NCBI GenBank assembly: GCA_019054805.1
Contig: JAHQIY010000028.1
Location: forward strand, 186,001-250,000
Direction of reading: 5' to 3'
Source: Brachionus manjavacas
Taxonomy: Eukaryota > Rotifera > Eurotatoria > Ploima > Brachionidae
Length of the DNA: 64,000 bases
The notes under the pieces were generated by a model. That model saw only the letters and a program-made list of their open reading frames with translations. It was not told the DNA's origin and did no database searches. Below are positions 21,811-34,700 of the stretch, one piece after another (within the stretch, counting starts at the first letter, position 1; every line of letters starts with the position of its first letter). Both the position numbers and the translations under genes were made by a program.

Positions 21811-23109
21811 CTACATCCAAGCGATTTTGAGCTTACAACTCCCCTTTGACTCATTTTTCCTCAGCCTAGACCTTTTTTTGTCTTCCGAGTCGGCCAAATT
21901 GGTCATGCTGGACCGCGATTGGGACGAATTTCCGAACTGGTCAAAATCCTCCACTTCATTCTCATCAAAAAACTCGAAATTCTCTTCGAACATATTCCGC
22001 TTTGCCTTGAGACTCCTTTCATTCCTGTCCTCTTCACCAGCGCCACCATAGTCCAATTTGCCAAACACCCTCACAGACATGAAGTTCAGGTATTTCTCAA
22101 AATCGCCCAAATACTTCCGGTAGCACTCATCTATCTTGCTGTTGAGAAAATCGAACTTGAGCTTGGTCACACTCTTTAGCGCCATCTCGACGCCCATGTC
22201 GTACTCTACCATCAAATACTGGGCTGCAGCGCACACCACCTGAGCCGAGTATGTGCTCTTGCCAAAAATGAGCACTCTCCTAGTCGAGGTCGACTTGCGC
22301 GACTTCTGAATAAATCTGTTCACTTCACAAAACGATTTGAACAAACTCTTAAAATCGGTCTGTTTTATCTCCACATTGATGTGGATGCGCGAGTGCTGCT
22401 TGAGACAAGTGCACGGAATTTTCCCCAAAGTCTTCCGGCCTAGCTCATCGGGCCGCATATTTGTCATGTCTATCAAATACTCCACATTCATTTTACACAT
22501 TTGTCTCTCATTTTTTACCAAGCTCAAATTGCCGCAGAACAAATCATTGGTAATTTGCAAATAGCTGGGCTCAGTGGTTTCGGTGTGCGCACCAGCTCGG
22601 TCCGGAGCGACCATATTCTCCTCGTTTAGATGAGTAGAGCTGTGGCACTTGCGCATGCTGCTTTTGCAGTTGCTTTTTTTGCCAATTAGCTCGAACTTGG
22701 TGGTGAAGGGACTCACCGAGTAGTCCAGATAGGTGTCCAGATTGGTCTTGGAGCAAGCGGAGTTTTTGCTTGGCTTGATGAGAACAGGGCTCGAGCTGGA
22801 ATGTTTGATGGTGTTGGGCTCCGGGTTTTTGGAATCGCTTGAGGGGCTTTTGATGACATTTATTGTGGGAGGCTTGGCTCGGGCTGGAATGGGCAGGGAG
22901 CGAGCGGTGACCGGTCTGCTCAGGGCTTCGCTTGGGGTGTCTAACGAAAGCGAGCTGTCAAAGCTGGACGCCCGGTTCGAGACCATGCTATTTCGGCTGG
23001 GGATGCCCGCCTGAGGTCCCGGCGACTCGTGGTCCGAGTCGTCGTTTGCATTGCACGGTGCTACATTTATCAAGCGACAAGTACTGGCTTTATTTAAAGA
23101 ATTGTTCAT
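21811..23109 (-). CDS. Dual-specificity phosphatase-like pseudophosphatase
   Basis: A single-exon frame of 432 residues. Residues 1-180 are Ser/Pro-rich and probably disordered, with repeated Ser-Ser-Pro-Val and Arg-Pro-Val-Thr stretches. Residues 183-345 follow the DSP fold: LQITNDLFCGNLSLVKN (strand entry), VEYLIDMTNM, then RRVLIFGKSTYSAQVVCAAA and QYLMVEYDMGVEMALKSV, the helix after the P-loop. In active enzymes the P-loop is HCxxGxxR; here His-Cys is Phe-Gly, the Arg position is Tyr, and the loop looks about two residues shorter. Catalysis is therefore not expected. It may bind phosphoproteins, as STYX does. The tail is acidic, then basic. Which DUSP subgroup it belongs to is unresolved. 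Confidence 0.65.
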   Translation of the reverse strand: MNNSLNKASTCRLINVAPCNANDDSDHESPGPQAGIPSRNSMVSNRASSFDSSLSLDTPSEALSRPVTARSLPIPARAKPPTINVIKSPSSDSKNPEPNTIKHSSSSPVLIKPSKNSACSKTNLDTYLDYSVSPFTTKFELIGKKSNCKSSMRKCHSSTHLNEENMVAPDRAGAHTETTEPSYLQITNDLFCGNLSLVKNERQMCKMNVEYLIDMTNMRPDELGRKTLGKIPCTCLKQHSRIHINVEIKQTDFKSLFKSFCEVNRFIQKSRKSTSTRRVLIFGKSTYSAQVVCAAAQYLMVEYDMGVEMALKSVTKLKFDFLNSKIDECYRKYLGDFEKYLNFMSVRVFGKLDYGGAGEEDRNERSLKAKRNMFEENFEFFDENEVEDFDQFGNSSQSRSSMTNLADSEDKKRSRLRKNESKGSCKLKIAWM

Positions 23110-24185
23110 TTTTAAAAAGTTTTATTAAGACAAAAAATCATCTATAAAAATAATTAATTAAAAAATAGCCCCGTGCAGTTCTGGCTTTATCTAAGAGACA
23201 GAGAGAGAGAGGGTGCTCCGGTTGGAATTAGTTGAATTGAAATGGATTTAAAAAAGAATTTTTTTCTAGTTATCTTTAATTAAATTTTTTAATTTGACGT
23301 CAGTTCATTTGTTCAAAATTAGATATCTGAATAATTTTAATTCAAGAGCAGAAACATGATTAAAATAGGCAGCAAGAGTAATTACAATGCTCTTTATCGT
23401 CGAATAAAAGAGAAAAAAAAGCAAAATTCCTCAATTATATTTCCGATCGAGCTTGTCGATTCATTAAATATCACGGTTCTAATCAAATTTTTTTGTCATC
23501 AAATTTATTGCATAATTTTCAATTTTTTAATTAAGAATTTAAATTTTTTTTGTTGCTTTAGAATTTTTTAATAAACATTATTTTTCTTTATTTTTTTCTT
23601 AGAAATGTGATGTCATCAATATTGAAAACAGATCAATCATGTTGAAATTTTGGGAATTTTATGTCTGTGACGTCAATGAAGAATAATTAGAGAATGCCGC
23701 TAAAAAGAGTGAATAGGTAAAGATTGCATGGTCATGCTTTGTTCTGGTGAAATTTTAAGTTGTCTTTTTTGGGCTTTGTTAAGAGTTAGGTCCAGAGTTA
23801 AACCGAAGTCAAAATTTATTTTTTTTTTAATTTGCTTGTTAATTAGAGGTGAATTATTTTTTATATGAGAAAAAGAATGATTTAAATTATTTGAAATTCA
23901 ATTAATTTTCTATAAAGTAAAGAATAATTTTATTTTGACTCAATAAATAGAACTTTTACTTATTAAATTATTTTCAAAAAAATGTAACTTTTAATCTGAC
24001 TCTACCGGGTGATCTATTTTATTGATATTTAAAAAATTATTAAAAAAAAAAGAATTTCTTAATTGAAAATTCAATATTTCCTTATTCATTTCAAAAGTCT
24101 AACTCAAGGTTCTTTTTTTTTTTAAATTAAATAAAAAATAAAAAGCAATCCGTAGGCTGAATCTAACCAAAATATATTATAAAGA
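23110..24185. other. Intergenic AT-rich DNA with a (GA)n tract
   Basis: A GAGAGAGAGAG run lies near 23197-23211, in the likely promoter of the pseudophosphatase gene. Nothing else was recognised. Confidence 0.4.
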
Positions 24186-24460
24186 GTTGTTAAAAAGTCC
24201 CAAGTCCAAGTCCGGACTTTTTTTTTTCAAAAGTCCGAGTCAAAGACTTTTATTTATTTTTTTTAAAAAGTCCAAAAACTTTTTTACAAACAAAAATGAA
24301 AAAATTGAAAATTTAACAAAAAAATTGCTTTTATTCAAACTTTTTTGGCCTTTTTTGGTTTTACTAATATTTACAATATTTTACGTAATTTTCGTAAATT
24401 TGCTATTTTTTACAAAAGTCATTTTAAGTGAAATTTGGTAAAATCCATATTGCAAGCCAC
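24186..24460. mobile_element. AAGTCC-family MITE, partial copy
   Basis: It begins AGAGTTGTTAAAAAGTCCCA and continues through AGTCCAAGTCCGGAC. It is nearly identical to the inverted right end of the copy at 29680-30424, and lacks a clear right terminus. Confidence 0.6.
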
Positions 24461-24472
24461 CACTGTAAAATT

Positions 24473-24972
24473 AGAATTGTTTAAAAGTCATAAGTCTCAA
24501 GTCAAGTCCAAGTCCGGACTTTTTCATTTTTTTCACGATGAAGATCATGACTAGAAAAAATTATTAAAGTATTTTGAAATAATAAATTGCCTTAATCTTG
24601 ATGACTCGACGCTCCAAGATTCCAAAGTCAATTTTTTCTCTGGTTTTAAAAATTATTCATTTAAATGTCACTGTTTTTCCTTGTAGAGTAATTATTCAGG
24701 AACGGAAGATCAAGAAAATTTAAAATCAAAGCAGTCAAAGCATTTTTTCCAGTCATTTTTATTGCTTTACATGATCGTGAGATTTTTTACGTTCCATGCA
24801 GTCATTGTCGCGGGAAAATGATATTTTTGCAGTTCCAGGTGGTTATTATAGAAGTCAAGCGAGTGTTGGGCTTTTTTTTTTAATTTTAAAGTCTGGACTT
24901 GGGCTTTTGAAAAAAAAAATTTTTAAAAAATTCCGGACTTGGACTTTAATTTGGGACTTTTAAACAATTCTG
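24473..24972. mobile_element. AAGTCC-family MITE, about 500 bp
   Basis: The termini are exact inverted copies of AGAATTGTTTAAAAGTC and are followed by repeated AAGTC motifs. The interior TGCAGTTCCAGGTGGTTATT matches the complement of the 29.77-kb copy. No coding frame. Confidence 0.7.
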
Positions 24973-26803
24973 GATAAAATCAATATTCTTTTAATTTTAT
25001 TTAAAAATCTAAATTGTGAAACGTAAATTAATTCAAAAATAAAAATTTAGAAGTTTCGACTTGAACTTTGACTTTTGCCTAAAAAAAATTTGGGGTTTTT
25101 GACCAACTCTGGTTAGGTCTCTATAAATCAAAGAGATTTTTTTTAATTCATTTAAAAAATACTGCAAAATTTACGTTAAATCACATTTGGTTCAGTAAAA
25201 ATCATGGATAGACAATGAGATTAAATTTTTAAAAAACCATTTCCTTTTTTTAAATTTTTACTTTATCATTGTTTAAATTTATTTGACCCTGTTCCTGTTT
25301 GTACTTTTTGTAATTAATGGTCACTTTAATCTTTAAATTAAAAAATTAAACGGGGTCCGGGGCGAAGTCCTGGTTTAGGGATTCGGGAATTCTGTTGATA
25401 AATATTATTTAAATTTAAAATTGATATTTAAAATATTGATTAATTAAAATAATTTTTTTAATACCGCTAAATACAAAAAGTACAGAAAGGATTTTAACAT
25501 TTTAATATTCTCATTGTCTATACCTCGTAAAAATACCGAAAAGCGAACAGAAAAAGGGCATTTTCAATTAAAGGGAGAAATTTTATAATTTTTCAAGCAA
25601 AAAATTTTTTTTTAAATAAAAATTTGACAAAATCTTACCTTTTTTTAATTTTATTTTGTAATCTTACACAATGTCATCCAAGAAAATAAAATTCTTTGAA
25701 ATATAAATAATATAAGTCAAGAAAAAATACTTAGCCGGATTCACTCTGAAAAAGAGAAAGAGGAAGAGCCGACATTCTTCATCGAAATTAAATTCAATTA
25801 TAAATTTTCTTGATATATTTTTCTTAAATAAAATAATAAAGAAATTACTTTGATTAAATTTAAAAATTTATTAAAATTTATTTTTGTTTCTTTAAATGTT
25901 TGGAAGAATTTTTGAATGGATGAGATTTCAATTATTTAAAAAGAAAATGACTGGCGGTGACATTTTTTTAAAAACGGATCCTTGAAGATCGGAATAATTC
26001 CAAATTAATTTTTTTCAAAAAAGCCTATTTGATTTTCCTATGTGTTTTCTGAAAAATTGAAAAAAAAGGACAAAATTTTTTTTGTGAGTTATAAAGGAAA
26101 TTCTTGATTTTAACAATTAAAAATTTTACATGTAATAAAACTTTTCTTGACAAGAAAATAAAGGACTTAAAAAATAAATTTAGTATTCCTTACAGCTCCT
26201 TTAAAATTTTTCTCTTTTCCCATTACTAATTTCTGATCAGGTAGAGCTTTGGTAAGTTAAACTATATCAAAGTTTCAGCCACATGAAAATTTTTTTTTGA
26301 AAAATATTAATTAAGATTGAGCTAATTTTTAAAAATAAATATTTTCATCATTTATTTTCTAAATTTTTTGAACCGAAAAAAAATTTATTCATTAAAAAGT
26401 AGAATTTTAGTATTTAAAATGGGTTTAGTGGGTTATGTTTTATATCGGTAACATCATCCACTAGACCCTTTAAAAAAAATTGTCTTTTGAATAAATTAAA
26501 TTAAAGGCGATTTGATTTAAGTTTAAAATTTTTAAACATTCTTAGCTCAATGAACCTAAAGAAAATTCTAAAAAAAAATTTTTCAAAATTTAATCTAAGT
26601 TAATTCAAAATAAAATAAAATTTGATAATTTATTGGATTGAAATTAAATTTTTTATTAGAGAAAAAACAGCAATGTAATTTAAGATGAGTGCTGAATTTC
26701 AATTACATGATATCACTGTTACGGAAGAAGGAAAAACATTATAATAACAAATTAAAAAAAAAACAATTTGGAAAAAGCATTTTTACAAAAATATTTGACT
26801 AGA
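24973..26803. other. AT-rich DNA downstream of the Tudor gene
   Basis: No gene or clear repeat. GGGTCCGGGGCGAAGTCCTG at about 25354 is a short GC-rich island, echoed inverted by AACCAGGGCTCTGCCCCG near 59402. Confidence 0.35.
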
Positions 26804-28736
26804 TTATTCAATTTGATAGATTTTGAGTTCAGGGATATGATTGTCAAGGTAGAATTCAGCTTCCACACAAGTATCGACCATTTTTTTGTCCAAAACTTCT
26901 TCTTTATTTATAATCTTGAATTCTATTGCTTGCATTGGCACTTGTTTGAAGCATTGATCTAGTTCATAAATACTGGAAAAAAATTAGACATTTATTTTTA
27001 ACACAAGTTATGAAAAATTGTTTTTTCTTAAATTTTTCATCTAGAGATTTAATTTTTGAACAAATTTTTTTTCATATAATTTAATTTTTTCGTTTACCTA
27101 TAATTAGTTTTATTTATTATAGAGTAATCTAGTTTTATTTTTTCTAAAATTTTTTTATCAATTACTTGTTAATCTCTTTTTGAGTTTTTAATTCTTTTTT
27201 TGCGTTAAAATTATTATTTAATTAATTTAACTTTAATAATTAAATTCTATTCTCAAAAATTTTTTTCTTACTTACTAATTTCCATATCTTTTAAGAAAAA
27301 ATTTTTTTAATAGAGTTAATAAATTTTAATCAATAGTTGAATAAAATCGATATTTAAATTTAAATTTAAAAACTGATTTTTTTCGGTTCTAAAAATATTG
27401 ACAGTCAAGTTCGATCTTTTCATTTTAAAACTTATTTTGAATTTTATATTTGAATTTAAATTTTAAATTTGATTTGAATGCTAGAAACAATTACTTTTGA
27501 AATAAAAAAATTCAAAATAAACTTTACAAAAAATTAGTTTATAAATTTAAATTTTAAATTTGATTTTATCGATAATTTGAAATACATTTTTTTTTAATTA
27601 TTTTATTTTTAAATCTACATTTCATATTAAGCATGTTATATTAAAATTAGTTAAATTAATTCAAAGATTTATTTTATTATTTAAAGATGAACATTTTGAA
27701 TTAATCATCAAGATGCTACTTTCTATGATTTAACTTAGTAACATAAGATAATACTCGAACAAAAAAGAATACAGATACCTATACATGAAAAAAAAATATT
27801 TAAAAATAATTTTTACTCATTATGAAAAATATTTCATCATCGTGAAAAATAAATTTTTTTAAAAATTTTTTCCAATTAGTCTGATTTCGGATCAATATCA
27901 TAAAAAAGAGAAATCCTTTAAACTAAACTATTAAATTCCAAATGATTATTTTAAAAAATATGTTCTTAATGATTTAAGAAAATCCATTCCAAATCCAATT
28001 AAATGAAAATTCAAATAATTAGCTTGAGTTAAGCTTTTAATCTTCCAAAAAATTACTTCACAAAAAGACCCAAAAAATTTAAGTCTTTTCTAATTTAATT
28101 TGCTTTAATTAGAAGCTTACTGATTAAAACTGACTGTGTCCACGTTTCCGAAATCTATGTACATCACTCTAGCTGTTTGGCTAAAAAAATCCACCTCTTG
28201 AATCATACCACGGTACAACTGCATGTCCTGTTCATACAAACAACAGCAGAACTTTTTTTCTTTCAATTCTTCCAGTCCAATATTAGTTAATTTATTTTGA
28301 GATTTTAAATTTAAAAATTCGTTCTGCATCAGAACAAACAAATCGGAGTAATTTTTGATCTCTTTTAGATCGTCAACGCAATTGTCATCATTGAATACAA
28401 ATTGAAACCAGGCCTTGGTCAAAATTGACTTTTTTGTTCATTTTATTTTAATTTTCTTACTTTTTCCAAGTTTTCAATCCAAGTAATTGTGATGACATGC
28501 TTTTCGTGGCTAAGAATACTTGGTATCTTTAATTTTGGTATTTCCAGAGCTTGGTCACTGGCGGTATTTTTTACTTCTCCATTTAGGATCTGGTTCATTT
28601 GATATTGACCATCTGGAAATAAAATTTCGCCTGTCAAATAAAGTTCTTCGCTTTCATCATCATCTTTGTTTATTATTCGTGTTATTTTCAATTTTACCAT
28701 TTTATTGCGCAGGTAAAGTTTCAAATCAGACAAAAT
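26804..28736 (-). CDS. RNF17: RNF17-like gene exons 11-13: end of Tudor 4, Tudor 5 and stop
   Basis: Exons 28736-28461, 28428-28121 and 26972-26804. Exon 11 completes the SN-like half of Tudor 4 (LKLYLRNKMVKLKITRI) and starts the next domain (VITITWIENLEK). A 32-base intron (28460-28429) is removed in phase 0, giving EKSILTKAWFQFVF. Tudor 5 keeps the cage: LYRGMIQEVDFFSQTARVMY, then IDFGN. Exon 13 follows a 1,148-base intron in phase 2 and reads IYELDQCFKQVPMQAIEFKI to EFYLDNHIPELKIYQIE and a stop at 26804. Confidence 0.75.
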
Positions 28737-31700
28737 CTTTTTTTTTAATTTATCATCAAAAGTTAATTTTAAATAAAAGAAAATTTTTTTTTTTTAGAAT
28801 GGAGATGAAGAGTATGAAGTTGAATGCATTGAGAAAAACTATGAGGAAGATGACAAAGAAAGTACTGGTGAAATCTCAGATGGATTTGGACCTAAAAAAT
28901 TGACCAAAAAAATGGACACTCTGTCTTTTAAAGGAGACAAAAATTAAATCTTTTGGGCAGTCTCAAACCTCAAATGATTCAGAAGTAATAGCGAAGCGAT
29001 ATGAGAAATCCAACTTCATGTCCTGGCTCTTGGAAATATATGGAAGGACCTCGTGGCTTAAAATTGCATATGTTCCGATAATAAAAATTAGATTTATTTT
29101 TAGATTTTTTTTGAAAACGAATTTTTTTTTTTTTGTAATGATAATTAAATTATTATTTTGTTGATAAGATTTTTCCTTCATAACACTTTTTGTTGTTGGC
29201 ATGACAGGAGGTGACTAGTTAAATAACAAAATATCTTATCAGCAGATAATTTATTTGAGCCAAAAAAATTTTAAATAAGAAAATTTTGTAATTTCTTTAT
29301 CTATTTAATAACTTTTTTTTTTTACTTTAAATTAAATTATTTCTAATAAAATATTAACAAAAATTCTTCTTCTTTTCTTCCTTTTTTTATTTAGATATTT
29401 AGGGGCAACACATTTTGTTGTTTAAATTTTATTGTTTTAATAATTAAAAAATAATTTTTTAAATTATTTGAAGAAAATATGGATGCCAAAAATATGTAAT
29501 CAGATTTAGTCTGTTTTTTGTTGGTTTTTGGAATTAAAGTCCTTTGGAGTTTTATTTATCATTTTTAAATTATTTGTTGATTTATATTTTCTATTCCAAA
29601 ATTTCAAAAATAAACAAAAAATTAAATGAAAAAGTTTTAATCTTTAACTTTTGTTTATGATCTACTAGAGATCTGGCCATGAGCTGTTAAGTCCCAAAAT
29701 AAAGTCAGGACTTTAAATTTTAATTTTTTTAAAAAAAGTCCAATACTTGCTTGGCTTCCATAATAACCACCTGGGACCGCAAAAATTTCATTCATCCTTC
29801 TGACTGATGGATTCCCGATGCGATTTATTTGACTCGGTTTAATTTAAAAAAATTTAAATAATAAAGAATAATCAAACTAAAAATCATTGAAATCAAAAAA
29901 TTTTTAATTTTTGAAAATTTGAATATCAAAAAATCTAGATAATTTATAATTTTTCTATAAAAGATGCTAATGAAAATAAATGCACAATGGACAATTAATA
30001 GGCGAAAAAGAACTTTTCCTGCAATTTTAGCAAAAAAGTCTTCACGTTCTTTGAATGCAAAAAAAATCTGAGGATCATGTTAAGCAATAAAAATGACTAG
30101 TAAAAATTCTTTGACACTAGTTGAGAATTAGGCGCAAATTTTCGTGATCTTCCGCTAAATATATAAGGGTAAATGGAGAAACAGAGAGATTTATTTGAAT
30201 AATTTTTAAAACTGGAGAAAAAAAACTTTGGGATTATCAAGATTAACAAAATTTATTATTTTAAAATACTTTAAAAATTTCTAGTCATGATATTTTATCA
30301 TCGATATTAAAAGTGAAAAAAAAATAAAAAAGTTTTTGGACTATTTAAAAAAAATAAAAGTCTTTGACTCGGACTTTTGAAAAAAAAAGTCCGGACTTGG
30401 ACTTGGGACTTTTTAACAACTCTGTATTCTTGATTTTACTTAATTCCGGTATAGAACAACCAAATAAAATTTTGATTGATTATAAACTGAGCATTGCATT
30501 TAAAAAATCGGTTTTAAAGCTAATAAATGATGAAATGAATAAGGAAATATGGAATTTTCAACTAAGAAATTCATTTGTTTTTTTTAAATAATTTTTTTGA
30601 TATCAATAAAATAGATCACCCGGTAAAGTCATATTAAAACTTACATTTTTTAAATTAAAATTAATAAAAGTCTGGAAAATTCATCTTTGAACACCTGTAA
30701 TGTTAAATTTTAATTTAGTACCTGACAAAAAAATTTTTGAAAAAAAGAAATTTTTCAATGGGACTTCATGCTCGGATTAATTAAAAAAAAAAGCCCTAAT
30801 TGAAGAATTTTTCTATTTACCTGATTGCTCAAAGTGATTTCATCGGTGTCCAAAGTGATCTGGTAGACCAGTCTATCGACTTCAATAAATTTTTCAAGTG
30901 GTTTAAAAATTTCCTTTGCACTAATAATTTCACATCTTCCTGTATCTATCAGCCTGACCATGAAGTTTCCATCATTTGCGCCATCTCCAGCCACATGGCT
31001 CAAGATCTCACCTCGGTACAAATTGGACCCAACTCTGCAAACACACGCTTCACACCTGGGGCCCTTGAGTGCACCCATCAAATAATCTAAGCTGAAATTA
31101 GGCGAATTTTTGCTATAGAATATGTCAAAAGTATGGCTCATTTGTCTGAATGACTCAAGACTATTGACCATTGTGGGAAACATTGCCCATACATAATACC
31201 GGTTGTTAGTGTAGCCAACTTCAGTGACCAAGCAATCGTAGAACACTTGGAAATTGTTCTGGAAATTTTTGTAGATTTTTTTGGGCAAGTCCGGATAGCC
31301 GTAACAACCAGTGCACACTTTGCCACACTTTGACAACAAATTGCTCTCTGTGATCAACTTGTCAATTGTTTTATTCTTTCCAGATATTAGAGCAAGGCCT
31401 TCGGTGTTCAGCACATCCGAAAATTTTACATACTTTTCATCGCCAGGCTCTCGATTCACGGCCAATTTGCGACCCGCACTCACATAAATACAGACTTCGT
31501 GTGTATGGTCATTTTTGGCCAAAAAAACCACGTAGACATATTGATCTTTGAGACTAGTGCTGGTGAACTCATTGGCCAGAGATGACCACTGTCCGTCACT
31601 AGTGCCAGTCGGCATTATGCCCGAGATAAAGCACTTTTTGGCCATGAATCCCGGCTGAACATAACCTTTCTCCAATTCAAACAGATTTAGCTCATCGGCT

Positions 31701-34700
31701 ATTTCATACTGGCCAATGTCTACACAAATTAACTTGTATTTGTTGTCCGACTTCTCGGTCACTTGAACTCGGTGAAATTCATTTCGGTTGGCTTTTTTCA
31801 TCACACACAAATCACCCACGTTAAAAGTCAGTGGTGTTCTGGTGAAACTTTCCTCACTTGTTAAGCTAGTGTAGTGATGGTTAAGGTTGGAGTGAAATTT
31901 TTCATAAATTTGGTCCGAATCGACCACATCTTGGACCCATAGTTCATCGGGCGAGTCGGCACTCAGCACTCTGCACAAAACAGCATTATCTGGCTTGAAG
32001 TTTTGAACCTTGGCTGTAAAGGAAGCTACTTTTTGAGCCGATTTTTCCAGCTTGGTCAGCCTAGGCACTCGTTGCAAAATATGTTTGTCCATATGAAGAG
32101 AAAAGAGTACAATTCAAATATTAAATTTATGATAAAAAATTTTGAAAATTTAAAATTTCTAAAATATTTATTTTTAATTTTTTTTTAATTTAATTTTCTT
32201 TGTACAAACGATCTTAATTTTCATGTTGCCTGTAGTTTTATTTTGGTCACCAAAATACAGGTCAAATAACAGTTAAAAAATAAAAAAAAATACAATTTTA
32301 TTAAATTCTTATGTGGCATAAAAAATTTAAATGGTCAAGTATTTTAATCGTAAGACAGCTACCAACTGATCGCCTGAATCCATATTGTAAATTAAATCTA
32401 ACCCTTAATTAAAAAAATTGGTTAAAGTGAAAATCAGATACTAATTTTTTTAGTCACCAATATTAAAAAAATAATAATGACATTTTGTCAAATAATATAA
32501 ATAGATGACAATTAAAAAATAAATATTTGTCAATGATATCAGTTGCATGTTATGAAACAAAAAATAGTTTTTCAGAAAAAAAGTTTTAAGCTACTTATTT
32601 TTGCAATTCTTTTGACATATTATGTGTTCGACCAAAGCTCACAACTTGACCAAGTCCTATTGTCCAAGCTTCTTTTGGAAATTCTGTAAATAAACTTTCA
32701 CGATACGCAGTTCCTATGATGTGCCTGCCCGTGCAATGTTTAAACCAGGATGGTTAAGAACATGTACTCAAGCAAATAATGCTTAATTCTTGGAAAGTTT
32801 CTACGAAATGTTTAAAGTTGCTCCACTCACATTGATTTAACATCTGAATATAATTCTTACAGCGTTCTTTGTCTATCGGTTTGAATGTATTGTTTTCTAC
32901 ATCTTTAAGTCTTTTTCAGGCCTTTCTCGCATTCTCTTTTCTGGTTGTGTTAATGTGGATGCTTGGGTTGATTTGTTTGCCCTGAAAAATGAGGTAAATT
33001 TCTTTTGCCAGTAATTTAAAGAGAATCGGATTCTATATAAATTATAATACCTTTTATAAAATAAATTTTTTTTATTAAACTTAAGAATTTTTTCACGATT
33101 TCAAACGACAGTCAAAAAAAATCTTAAAAAAAGATTAAATTTTGGGTCGAATTGATAAAGTTAATTTTGAAGGAAATTTTGGATCTAAATTGTGAATTCT
33201 ACAAAAACAAAAAAAAATTAAAAATGAACTATGTAAATTTAATACCTGAAAAAAAAATAAAAAGTAATAACAAATTTAATAAGATAGGCATCTAATTCTG
33301 AATAAGAATTTCAATTATTAAAAAGCAAGATCTCTTTTTGTAAAAATAAAACTCAAAAATTCAAAAATTGATCATTAATTTATTTACCAAAAGAAAACGT
33401 TTATTCTCACTCAAGTTATCTGAGAATGACTAAAAAAATGTATACTCAAGATAACTTTGACTTTTGTAAAAAATTTTATTTATTTATACTCAAAAAAAAA
33501 ATAATAAAAATAAAAAAAAGGATTAACACATTTTTGAGGGATTAATTATTTAGAACAATTGTTACATTTCCAGACTTTCTTAATAGGAACATAAGTTCTA
33601 TTAACACATTTTAAGTGGAAATCATTTTTACAGTCACCGCATGTTATCCATTTATTTTCACAAGAAAGATTGCAAATTTTACAAGATTTCAAAGACTTCA
33701 AAAAATGGCCTAATACAGTCTCTAACATCAAAAAACCATCAGAAGTAAAATATTCAAGTAGTGGCTTCTTTTTTAAACCACTAGAATCAACAAAACCACT
33801 ATCTAGTATTTTAGAAGAAAAAAATTTAGGGTCTACGATGACGTGTTCTTCATCGATAATTAATTGACATTTATTATTAATTTATTTATTATGCTCTTAG
33901 GCTGAGGCCATCATTCGACCACTTGCTCAACGCCCCGTAAAATAAGGTGGCGTTGTATTTTTAAAATTTCTCAGATAAAAAATTTTTAAAAAAAAGAATT
34001 GAATAAATCAGTAAAAAAGAATAAAATTAAAAAAAAACAAACAAAAAATGAAAAATAGCTCAATTATTTTCAGACATTCAAATTAGAGTAAAATAATAAC
34101 ATAGAAATTCCATGTTTAATTTATCCTATTGTATCTTAAAAGACCATAAATGCTCTCTGTTTGGCGCTCCTGCTTATTGAACACTTTTTTTAGTTCTTCA
34201 AAAACTATGTTATTTTTCTTGGATGTCTCAAATTCCAACTGAGTAACATACCCATAATATTTACATTTATCTATCAGTTCCATCCTGCTCTCATACTCTA
34301 TTTCATTTAGTAAATCAAGCATTGTGAAGTTTCGTTCATAAAGTTCAGTTCAAAATCTTAAATTCGTATATATTTTGAATGGAATGAAGTGATAAAAAAA
34401 AAATTTAGCACATGATGTAACAAAAAATGTTACAGGACTTTGTCAAAAAAAAACAAAAAAAATTTCCAATTAACCAATTATTGATTTTCCAAAAAAACTG
34501 AACGAATGTTAAGTTGGTTTTGAAATAAAAAATTTCGAAATTTAAAATTAACTCTTACAAAAATTTTAAAATATTGCAAATAAAACTTCTTTTTTTACAA
34601 AGACAAATAAATTGTCTTAAATTCGATTGATTTTAAAAGTCGATGATTAATTAAAAGAAAACTTTCAGAATTTATTTTCAAGGCTACTTGGTGTAACAAC

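Noticed and set aside
24187..24441. Frame of 84 codons starting LKSPKSKSGLFFFKSPS
   Set aside because: It is the translation of the AAGTCC terminal motif and following A/T runs of a MITE.
32092..32094. ATG 32092 as start of a separate Tudor gene
   Set aside because: Not excluded, but a single gene gives exactly five Tudors as in RNF17/Qin, so it was treated as an internal exon with an unresolved acceptor.
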